Positions 13,955-21,400 of a stretch of DNA of 22,314 bases are shown here, piece after piece (position 1 is the first letter of the stretch; each line of letters begins with the position of its first letter). A program made the translations under genes and the position numbers. Location of the stretch: positions 1-22,314 of IMG/VR virus record IMGVR_UViG_3300018080_007316. One strand, 5' to 3'. The notes beneath the pieces are model-generated. The model did not search any database and was not told where the DNA came from. It saw only the letters and a list, made by a program, of their open reading frames with translations. This DNA is from a virus.

Positions 13955-14708
13955 GTTCCTGAGCGACACGGAGGAGCGCATCCCCTACCTGAGCGTGGGG
14001 GACTGTCCCCTGGCTTCGTTGGTGGTCCTGAGCTTCAACCGGCCGCAGTTCCTCCACCAGACCATTGCGAGCCTGAAACGGAACACGGAATATCCGCACG
14101 AGCTCATCGTGGTGGATGATGGCTCCATGGACCCGGCGAACGTCGAGTTCCTGATGCGTCTGTATGGAGCAAAAGAGCTGAGCACGCTCGTCCTGAACGC
14201 GGGCAGGAACCAGGGCGTGGGCGCGAGCATCAACCGGGGATTCCACGCGGCCCACGGCAAGTGGCTCTTCAAGCTGGACTCGGACCTGGAGTACAGGCCG
14301 CAGTGGTTGGAGAAGGCAGTCGCGATCCTGGAGACCTTCCCGGAGATCGGGGTGCTGGGCCTGTTCCGCTACTGGCACGACCCGTGCGACTGGCGGAAGA
14401 TGCTCATACGGCGCGAGGAGCGCGACGGGCTGGTGGTCCAGGTCGCGGAGGACCAGGTGGGTTCGACGATGGCGATGAGCCGGGAAACGTACGAGTCCCA
14501 CGGTGACTTCATTGAGGGCTCCTATGCCTTCGGCGCCGACTACGAATACAAGATGGCGCTGAAGCGCGGGGGGCGTTGGATCGCCCTGCCCGACGAGGAC
14601 CTGGTGGAGAACTTCGGCTTCGGGCTGACGACCACCTCGCTCCGGTGGAAGGGGGAGCCGGTCACGGTGTCGAAGGTGCCGCTCATATTCGGGAAGGGGA
14701 TATCATGA
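13944..14708 (+). CDS. GT2-family glycosyltransferase
   Basis: A 254-residue GT-A transferase. LVVLSFNRPQFL and VVDDGSMDP (56-64) make the nucleotide-binding half; LDSDLEY (111-117) contains the DxD metal motif; the AFGADYEYKMAL stretch is the likely acceptor-side loop. The frame is open from 13905, but the GTG at 13944 is preceded by GAGGGGGAG and overlaps the methyltransferase stop by 11 bases, so I choose it. It ends in an ATGA overlap with the next methyltransferase gene, suggesting that glycosyl transfer and methylation act on the same glycan (inference). Confidence 0.8.
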   Translation: MQNKFLSDTEERIPYLSVGDCPLASLVVLSFNRPQFLHQTIASLKRNTEYPHELIVVDDGSMDPANVEFLMRLYGAKELSTLVLNAGRNQGVGASINRGFHAAHGKWLFKLDSDLEYRPQWLEKAVAILETFPEIGVLGLFRYWHDPCDWRKMLIRREERDGLVVQVAEDQVGSTMAMSRETYESHGDFIEGSYAFGADYEYKMALKRGGRWIALPDEDLVENFGFGLTTTSLRWKGEPVTVSKVPLIFGKGIS

Positions 14709-15364
14709 ACGTGCTCGACGAGGAACTGAGGACCTGGAAGATAGAGGACGAGGCGGGGCGCTGGGAGAAGCTGGAGCGCGAACGGGTGCGCTATCCCCGC
14801 ATGCTCCGGGAGATGGGCGTGCCGCTCCTGCGCCTGGACAACAAGTCGGTCCTGGACGTGGGCTGCGGCCCGGTATCGGCGCTGGAGTTCCTGTCCCGCG
14901 CGGGGAGGAGGGCGGCGACCGACCCGCTGGCCGGGGAATACGCGGAGATATACCCGGAGCGCGACTCGTGCATCGAGTGGTACGACTGCCCGGCCGAGAA
15001 GCTGGAATTCGGCGACGGCGAGTTCGACCTGGTCCTGTGCATGAACGCGCTGGACCACGTGGCGGAGCCCGTCACCGCGCTCGTCGAGATGAAGCGCGTG
15101 CTCAGGCCCGGGGGCTTCCTGGCGGTGCACTGCTGCGAGGACAACGCGAGGATCAACCCGCACCCGGCGCACCGGCACAACCTCACCCTGGGATGGCTCA
15201 AGGGGCTGGTGGACGATAGCTTCGAGACCGTGGTGGAGCGCAGGGTCAGGTACGGGTGGGTCAAATGGCGCGGCAAGGTCGGCCAGCCTGCGTTCGCATG
15301 GTTGGGGAGGCTGACGACGGGATACAAGGCATTGCCCGATAGTACGCAGGAAGGGAACGGATGA
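14705..15364 (+). CDS. Class I SAM methyltransferase (Methyltransf_11 type)
   Basis: A 219-residue methyltransferase. SVLDVGCGPVSALEFL (48-63) is motif I, ATDP (71-74) follows the second strand, EFDLVLCMNALDHV (106-119) is motif IV and MKRVLRPGGFLAVH (129-142) is motif V. The first ~40 residues are charged and helical and may form a lid. It starts in the ATGA overlap with the GT2 gene and its stop overlaps the start of the second HNH gene. Substrate unknown; a sugar or sugar-linked acceptor is likely from context. Confidence 0.78.
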   Translation: MNVLDEELRTWKIEDEAGRWEKLERERVRYPRMLREMGVPLLRLDNKSVLDVGCGPVSALEFLSRAGRRAATDPLAGEYAEIYPERDSCIEWYDCPAEKLEFGDGEFDLVLCMNALDHVAEPVTALVEMKRVLRPGGFLAVHCCEDNARINPHPAHRHNLTLGWLKGLVDDSFETVVERRVRYGWVKWRGKVGQPAFAWLGRLTTGYKALPDSTQEGNG

Positions 15365-16179
15365 TGAAAGGCACGATGTCGATCACATGCGCCGAATGCG
15401 GGAAATTCTTCCGGGTCGCACCTTGGGAATTGAGGATAGGGAAGAAATACTGTTCTCTTAAATGTAGGTCGGCCGCAAGAGGAAGATGGCCCGAAGAAGA
15501 GTTGGTTATTCTCAGGGAACATTTCCCGCACGCTTCCAAGAAAGAGATGATGGCGCTACTCCCGCATCGGACCTATGATCGGATTCAGAAAAACGCGAAG
15601 GCGATGGGGCTGGAAAAGACGTGGGAAGCGAAACACAAATCACTTTCTGATAGACTGGTATGGAACAAGGGGAAAGGTGGATACCATGTGAGTCCGGCGA
15701 AGCCCGATGACGCGAGACGTTATCATGTCCCTTGGAATAAGGGCAAGACGAAGGAGACGGATAAGAGAATAAAGGCAGTAGCGAAAGCTAGAGAAGGGGG
15801 AAGGAATCCAGTTCATAAACCTGGGGTGAAAGAAAAGATATCTAAATCGCTTATGGGAAGATACGGAGGAGAGAAAAACCCGGCATATATAGACGGGAGA
15901 AACTCGATTCCGTACACCCCGGAATTCAGGAAGGTACGGGATAGGATAAGAGCGCGCGACGGGTATAAGTGTCAGCTGTGTGGAGTTCCTGAGCGGGAAT
16001 GTAAGCGGAAGCTTGACGTGCACCATATCGACGACGATAAGTCGAACAATGCCATGGGCAATCTCGTGAGTCTATGTATGATGTGTCATTTGCACACGAG
16101 ATATGATCGTGAGTTCTATCGGATGGTATTGACATCAATGATGCGTGAAAAGGAGAAAGTGAGTGGACCAAAACGCTAA
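15361..16179 (+). CDS. HNH homing endonuclease with zinc-ribbon and NUMOD-like regions
   Basis: A 272-residue protein with an N-terminal Cys4 zinc ribbon (C10, C13, C31, C35), a SANT-like helical segment about 43-85 (WPEEELVILREHFPHASKKE), two WNKGK motifs (101 and 125), a NUMOD3-like stretch (KEKISKSLMGRYGGEKNP) and a C-terminal HNH domain: RARDGYKCQLCG (197-208), DVHHIDDD (219-226), N234 and CMMCH (239-243). It is likely a selfish DNA endonuclease with no role in glycan synthesis. Its DNA is less GC-rich than the flanks. The start overlaps the preceding stop (ATGATGA), so insertion kept translational coupling. It sits between a methyltransferase and a glycosyltransferase that appears frameshifted just downstream. 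Confidence 0.82.
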   Translation: MMKGTMSITCAECGKFFRVAPWELRIGKKYCSLKCRSAARGRWPEEELVILREHFPHASKKEMMALLPHRTYDRIQKNAKAMGLEKTWEAKHKSLSDRLVWNKGKGGYHVSPAKPDDARRYHVPWNKGKTKETDKRIKAVAKAREGGRNPVHKPGVKEKISKSLMGRYGGEKNPAYIDGRNSIPYTPEFRKVRDRIRARDGYKCQLCGVPERECKRKLDVHHIDDDKSNNAMGNLVSLCMMCHLHTRYDREFYRMVLTSMMREKEKVSGPKR

Positions 16180-16187
16180 CAGAGGAG

Positions 16188-17357
16188 GTGCAGCGGCCAG
16201 GAGCGAGAAGGGTTCAATGCGAATCTTACTCGTTTCACCTGGCCACTGAGCCCGGGATATCAACTGTCGATGTATATCACGGCCTCGGCAACGCCCTGGC
16301 CAAGAAGCTCGGTCAGGCCAATGTGTTGCCGTTCGACCTGAAACCGATTCTTAAATTCTACCGGACGGCGGTCAAGAAGATGATCGAGGGGACGGCGAAG
16401 CGGGTGGACATCAACGACGTCTACAACAGCGCCTGCAAATCGCTCATCGTGAACGTGCTGCAGACCATGCCCGACCTCATCATCTACATCACGGGCCAGT
16501 ACATACCGCAGTGGGTCCCGGCGATGATCCGCGACCGCCTCCACATCAAGCAGGCGGTCTGGTTCACCGAGAGCCCCTACCAGGTGGCCCTGGAGGCGAG
16601 GATGGCGCCGCTGTTCGATTACGTGTTCACCTGCGACAAAGCATGTGAGAGGATCTACCGGGGATTCAACCCGAACACATGGTACCTGCCGACCGCCTAC
16701 GATTCCCTTTATGAGTGGGAAGTGACGGACGAACTCAAGCGGTGGGAGAGGATCATCTACACGCCCGACCTCTTCTTCGTCGGCTCCGAGGTTCCGGGGA
16801 GGCTCGACTTCCTGCGGGAATTGGTGAGCCACCTGAAGGGGCAACGGCTGCGGTTCCGCATGTTCGGCGTGTTCCCGAGTATCGAGGAGGGCAAGTGCCC
16901 GGAACTGGAGCCGTTCTACACGCCGAGGGTGCTGACGAAGTTCGATGTCATCAAGTACTACCGGTGGGCGAAGATCGTCCTGAACCATTTCAGGATCAAT
17001 GAGAGCAAGAGTTTCTACCGTGACGCGAAGACGGGGCAAGTGGTTCGCGACCCGGAGGGTAAGGTGATGGTGAGGACCATCGAGCCCTACTCGCTGAGTC
17101 CGAGGGTGTATGAGGCGCTGGCGGCGGGCGGGTTCCTGCTGACGCAGAAGAGGACCGAGATCGGCGACCTCTTCGTGCCGGGGCAGGACCTGGTGACGTA
17201 CGATGACGCCGCCGACTGCGCGAGGATGGTACGGGAGTGGCTCCCGAAGGAGAACGAGCGGCGGGAGATCGCCGACTCCGGGAGGCACAAGGTCGAGCAG
17301 GGCCATGACTACCTTGACAGGGCGGCCCGGCTGCTCGACGCGATTCACTTCATGTAG
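16188..17357 (+). CDS. CgeB-like glycosyltransferase, probably frameshifted near its start
   Basis: A ~380-residue GT-B type glycosyltransferase. The C-terminal half has IEPYSLSPRVYEALAAGGF, then LLTQKRTEIGDLFVPGQDL, the donor-site signature of CgeB/Glyco_trans_1_2 proteins; the middle (IKQAVWFTESPY, YVFTCDKACERIY, YLPTAYD) also fits. The listed start is a GTG at 16188 that overlaps its own GGAGG, so it is doubtful. A better start, ATG at 16217 with GAAGGG ahead, reads MRILLVSPGH and then hits TGA at 16247-16249 in another frame; removing one base there joins it to EPGISTVDVYHGLG, as expected for this family. So the gene is either broken by a +1 indel, uses frameshifting, or contains a sequencing error. 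Confidence 0.7.
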   Translation: MQRPGARRVQCESYSFHLATEPGISTVDVYHGLGNALAKKLGQANVLPFDLKPILKFYRTAVKKMIEGTAKRVDINDVYNSACKSLIVNVLQTMPDLIIYITGQYIPQWVPAMIRDRLHIKQAVWFTESPYQVALEARMAPLFDYVFTCDKACERIYRGFNPNTWYLPTAYDSLYEWEVTDELKRWERIIYTPDLFFVGSEVPGRLDFLRELVSHLKGQRLRFRMFGVFPSIEEGKCPELEPFYTPRVLTKFDVIKYYRWAKIVLNHFRINESKSFYRDAKTGQVVRDPEGKVMVRTIEPYSLSPRVYEALAAGGFLLTQKRTEIGDLFVPGQDLVTYDDAADCARMVREWLPKENERREIADSGRHKVEQGHDYLDRAARLLDAIHFM

Positions 17358-17375
17358 GCCAGGAGGTGAAACGGC

Positions 17376-17768
17376 TTGGCTAAGATTCACGGAAAAGGGG
17401 GGTACGCGATCATCGAGGGGCTCGGTATCATCACGCAACTCCACGGGTGGTCGCTTAACTTCAACCGGGACACGAGCCCGACCCCCCAGCAAGGGTACGA
17501 GTGGGTCGACTCCATCCGCGGCCAGGGACACTGGGGCGGGGCGCTGTCGATCTACTACGACGGGGCCAACCTCGGGAACCTGTACGACATTGTGAACAGC
17601 ACCACGGAGAAGGACGTCTATCTCTACCCGCAGAAGAGCGACACCACGAAGTATTTCTACGGTGACGCGTGGGCGGACGTCGATTTCAGCGTCCCGGTGG
17701 ACGGTCCCGAGGACATCTCGGTCACCCTGACGGGAACGGGCCAGCTGCTCGAAGAGGGCGTAGAGTAG
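17376..17768 (+). CDS. Major tail (tail tube) protein
   Basis: A 130-residue protein that fits small siphophage/myophage tail tube subunits: beta-rich sequence, GYEWVDSIRGQGHWGGALSI, and an ending with VPVDGPEDISVTLTGTGQLL, a pattern common at the C-terminus of tail tube proteins. It would polymerise around the tape measure to form the tail tube. The start is TTG at 17376 with a consensus GGAGGT eight bases ahead. Position supports the call: tail tube, then assembly chaperones, then tape measure is the standard phage order. It is the first structural gene after the glycan island. A strong hairpin follows its stop. Confidence 0.72.
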   Translation: MAKIHGKGGYAIIEGLGIITQLHGWSLNFNRDTSPTPQQGYEWVDSIRGQGHWGGALSIYYDGANLGNLYDIVNSTTEKDVYLYPQKSDTTKYFYGDAWADVDFSVPVDGPEDISVTLTGTGQLLEEGVE

Positions 17769-17778
17769 CGATGAACTA

Positions 17779-17805
17779 CTGCGGGGCCCTCTCCGGGTCC
17801 CGCAG
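17779..17805 (+). terminator. Very stable hairpin between tail tube and chaperone genes
   Basis: CTGCGGG (17779-17785) pairs with CCCGCAG (17799-17805), and CCC/GGG inside extend the stem across a G-U pair to 11 bp with a 5-base loop. No T-run follows, so it is not a standard intrinsic terminator. It may stabilise the abundant tail tube mRNA or reduce read-through into the chaperone gene. Confidence 0.45.
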
Positions 17806-17823
17806 GGACAAAAGGAGCGATGG

Positions 17824-18222
17824 ATGAGTACCCAAAGACAACCAAACAAGGATTTGCGCTCGGCGATTTTCGCCGCCGACGACCGCAAGCTGAAGTCAAC
17901 GGTGATAGAAGAATGGGGTGTGACGGTGTATCTGAAGCCCTTGGACTACCGGCAAAGAATGAAACTTATGGAGACGGTGAACCCGAAACATCAGGAGAAT
18001 GCCCCGGTAACCCCGGAGGTGGCGCAGACATTCACGCTTAGTCTCATCATTCATGGAGTATGCGACGAGAACGGGACTCCGATATTTACCGATGCCGACA
18101 AGGAACAGCTTCTAGGAAGGAACAGTGCGGTGCTCGACCGTCTTTCCACGGAACTCGGTACGCTTTCCGGGTTTGGGCCCGAATTCAGGGAGGAATTGAG
18201 GGAAAGGTTTCGAGGCAAATGA
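17824..18222 (+). CDS. Tail assembly chaperone (gpG-like)
   Basis: A 132-residue protein with the features of G-type tail assembly chaperones: an N-terminal beta segment (VTVYLKPLDYRQRMKL), then SLIIHGVCDENGTPIFTD followed by an acidic and helical tail ending ELRERFRGK. These proteins hold the tape measure protein soluble during tail assembly and come in a short and a frameshifted long form. The ATG at 17824 has AAGGAG six bases ahead. The gene lies directly between tail tube and tape measure, and a second frame with T-domain features continues past its stop, so the long form is expected. Confidence 0.75.
   Translation: MSTQRQPNKDLRSAIFAADDRKLKSTVIEEWGVTVYLKPLDYRQRMKLMETVNPKHQENAPVTPEVAQTFTLSLIIHGVCDENGTPIFTDADKEQLLGRNSAVLDRLSTELGTLSGFGPEFREELRERFRGK
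18200..18222 (+). promoter_or_regulatory. Probable programmed +1 frameshift site (G to G-T)
   Basis: Frame 1 reads AGG GAA AGG TTT CGA GGC AAA TGA. The T domain is in the +1 frame. A slip of tRNA-Phe from TTT (18208-18210) to TTC (18209-18211), with the usually slow CGA codon in the A site, gives F then GAG GCA AAT GAC, joining the two parts. GGGAAAG, the lambda G-T heptamer, is present at 18200-18206 but in the wrong phase for a -1 shift from this frame; a -2 shift would also reach the T frame but re-pairs poorly. Confidence 0.5.
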
Positions 18223-18421
18223 CGAAGCGATTTTCGCATTGACCTTGGCTGAGAAAATGGGGATGACGCTCGCTGAGCTCGGCGCTAGGATGTCGAGCCG
18301 GGAATTCACGATATGGAAGGAGTTCTATGCTTGGCGCGAAGAGAAACGGGAAGAGACACGCCGGGATCAACAGATGTTCAGTAATCTCGATGCGAGGGCG
18401 GCTAAGGCAGCGAGAAATTGA
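18212..18421 (+). CDS. T-domain extension of the tail assembly chaperone (gpT-like, made by frameshift)
   Basis: Sixty-nine codons in the +1 frame relative to the G gene, beginning EANDEAIFALTLAEKMGMTL and including the REFTIWKEFYAW pattern typical of T domains, which bind the tape measure protein. It has no ribosome binding site of its own; the internal TTG at 18239 is unlikely to be a start. Fused after F129 of the G protein it would make a 198-residue G-T protein. The tape measure gene begins 15 bases after its stop. Confidence 0.65.
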   Translation, partial: EANDEAIFALTLAEKMGMTLAELGARMSSREFTIWKEFYAWREEKREETRRDQQMFSNLDARAAKAARN

Positions 18422-18436
18422 CGGAGGTGGGTGGGA

Positions 18437-21400
18437 TTGGCGCTAGGTAGTTCGTTCAGCGAGGGGTTCGGGCTCAAGCTCAAGATACACGACCAATTCT
18501 CCGGGCCCCTTTCGCGCTATTCAACCGGGATAACGTCGGCGAAGATGAAGACGCAGGGCCTCACGCAGGCGTCGAAATTCAACGAACAGTCGCTTCGCAA
18601 AATGGGAATGGCCGCGACCGTCGCTGGTGGCGCTATCGTAGCTGGGCTCGGACTTGCCGTGAACACGACCAGGAAATTCGAGTATTCCATGGCGAACGTG
18701 GGCGCGGTCGCCGGGGCCTCGGCCGAACAGTTACAACAACTAGGCACGTTTGCCCGGAAAATGGGGAAGGACACTATCTTCGCCGCGTCAGAAGCGGGGG
18801 ACGCGATGTACTATTTGGCGTGTCTTCCGCCTGACGAGTTTATCCTTGGTGGGGACTACCGAGTAAAGAAGATAGGGGGATTTAAGGAAGATGAGGTCAT
18901 ATCGAGCAGCGGCGAATGCCAAATGGTTCACGAGCATACGAGCCGCCCATGCGTCGAGGGAGAGGTATACAAGATAAAACCGCGCATGATGCGGCCGTTC
19001 CGTGCCACCGGGAACCACCCCATCCTCGCGGTCAGGACAAAACAGTGCTTACCCTATATGAGGAAGAAAGGATGCAGTTCCAAGCATTTATGCACTCCAA
19101 ACTGTAGCGACGAAAAGTGCACCAGGCGATATTACGAGAACTACGAACCGGAATGGATACGAACGGAAGACTTACGCCAGGGTGACGCGCTCCTTATCCC
19201 GAAGATAAAGCGGGAGGAGGATGTCGAAATCACATGGAAAACAAAACGGCATCTGAAAAGGCATAACCTTCTCCCGAGACAGATTGACGATGATTTCGCT
19301 CGATTCCTTGGCCTTATCATGGGGGATGGTTGGGCTGATAAAGAAAGAGTTTTTTGTGCGTTTTCAAACAAAGGCAAGGATGCCAAATCGAAAATGTGGT
19401 TCATGGAATATGTGCGGAGCATTGGGTATGCTCCCTATGAGCGAAGAATGACCAACTGCACACAAGTGGCATTTTGGTCTCGCCCGTTGGCCACCCTCAT
19501 CGCCGAATGGATCGGGAAAGGGGCGAAGCACAAGCGCATCCCTCCTGCAATGTTTCGCGCCAAGAAAAGCAATGTGCTTGCGTTTCTTCGGGGATATTTC
19601 CAGTCAGACGGCTGTCATTTTGTCGAGAACGGAAGAACCCGTATTAGTGCCACCACAACTTCCCCCCATATCGCGTATTTTATCAATCTATTGGCCGCGA
19701 AAGCGGGGATTGTGTTTTCGATAGGGGAGGACAAGGGAGGACGGAAAACCACGCTCCCTAGCGGACACTCTTCTATTTCAGGGATAAGTTACACTATCGT
19801 CACGACAAACCCCCGTTACGTTTCGGCGATAGTCGGGCACCCACTGAGTACAAAACCGATAAAGTATGAGAAATTCTGGCAGGATGAGGATTACGTGTAT
19901 CTCCCCATTATCTCCATTGAGAGACAGGAATACCATGGACACGTCTACAATATGGAGACAGAGGACAACACGTATTCCACCGGGGTGATTGTCCATAACT
20001 CCGCCGGCTACGACGTCGAGAAGATGATGAAGGCCCTCCCCGGCACCCTGAACTTCGCCGCCGCCACCCAGAGCGGGCTCGCGGAGACGACGCAGCTCGT
20101 GGTTTCCACCCTGAACCAGTACGAGATGGCCGCTGAGGACGCCACCAAAGTGTCCAATATCTATTCGGCGGTTATCGGCAAGTCGCAGGCGACGATGGAG
20201 CGCCTCGGACAATCCATGCAATATGTCGGTCCGGTCGCGGCTGGACTCAACTACTCATTGGAGGAGACGTCCGCCGCATTGGGTATCCTCTACAACGCGG
20301 GCATTGACGCATCTATGGCGGGCACGGCATTAAGAGGAGCGCTCGCCCGATTGATGGACCCCACCAACGAGGTGCAGGGGACTCTCGCCCAACTGGGGTT
20401 GACTGTGGAAGACATTTCCCCCACCACGCACAACTTCGCCGAGATCGTGGAGACACTGAACAAGGCTGGGATCACCACCGAACAGACCATGAAATTATTC
20501 GGCCTCCGCGCCGGCCCCGCCATGATGCGGATGCTTTCCGCCGGTTCCGATGCGATAAGGCAACTCACCAAGGATGTCACCGGAACCAATCGGGCGGCCG
20601 AAATGGCGGAGAAGCAACTCGCGACCCTCCAGGGCCAGATGAAGCTATTGAAGTCGGCGGTGGAGGAGGTCCAGCTCGCTGTAGGGGAGGCCCTCATTCC
20701 AGTTCTCGTCCCCATGATCCAGAAAATCAGGGATATTGCCAAGGCGATCGGGGATTGGGGGAGAGAACATCCGCAACTCCTTGCATTCCTCGTCAAACTG
20801 GCTGCCGTGCTCGGGGGGATGTTGGTCGTGGGCGGTCCGCTGATGATGTTCGCGCCCGCAATAAGTTCGGCCGCGACGGCGTTCATCGGCCTAGTGGGTG
20901 CGATGGGACCCGTCGGGTTGGCGCTGGCGGGGATCTCGGTAGCCGTCTATCTGCTCTATACCAGGTGGGACGCGTTTGCCGGAGTGGTGGACAGAGCGAT
21001 AGAGAAGCTAAGGGAACTCCCGGTCATCGGACACGCAATCAAGGGAGTGACGATGTTGCTCACGGATTTCCCCAGAGCAACCGAGATCATCCTCTTGAGC
21101 TTGCAGGCGGTATGGACGGCGCTCAAGAACACCTTCACTGACTGGGAAGTGTTCAAGGCATTCTTGACCATGAGCGCCGAAGTCGCAAAATCGCTCATCG
21201 TTTTATGGAAGGATGCGTGGGTCACCATCGGACGAATCCTGCTCCGGGCTAGTTCCGTCATCTGGGCCCCTTTGATAAAGTCGCTGCAGTGGGTCGGTGA
21301 CCAGATGGCGTATTATTTTCGGCTCGGAATCGAAAGCGCGCGCAATGCGATTATCGAGGGTATCAACTTCATTACGGGTCAGGGGTTCGTTCCGCTCGCC

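Noticed and set aside
16260-17888. 542-codon open frame on the minus strand, the longest antisense ORF
   Set aside because: It mirrors the glycosyltransferase and tail genes, is rich in His, Arg, Pro and Val without motifs, and reflects GC-rich codon bias. The same holds for the minus-strand frames at 2309-3409, 5479-6624, 7501-8745 and 10585-11784.
18060-18242. Alternative frame through GGGAAAG that would suit a -1 shift
   Set aside because: Its translation has no chaperone features, whereas the frame starting at 17824 does. It is a shadow frame.
18239-18421. Independent small gene starting at TTG 18239
   Set aside because: It has no ribosome binding site, and the frame carries T-domain sequence upstream of the TTG; it is better explained as the frameshift extension of the chaperone.
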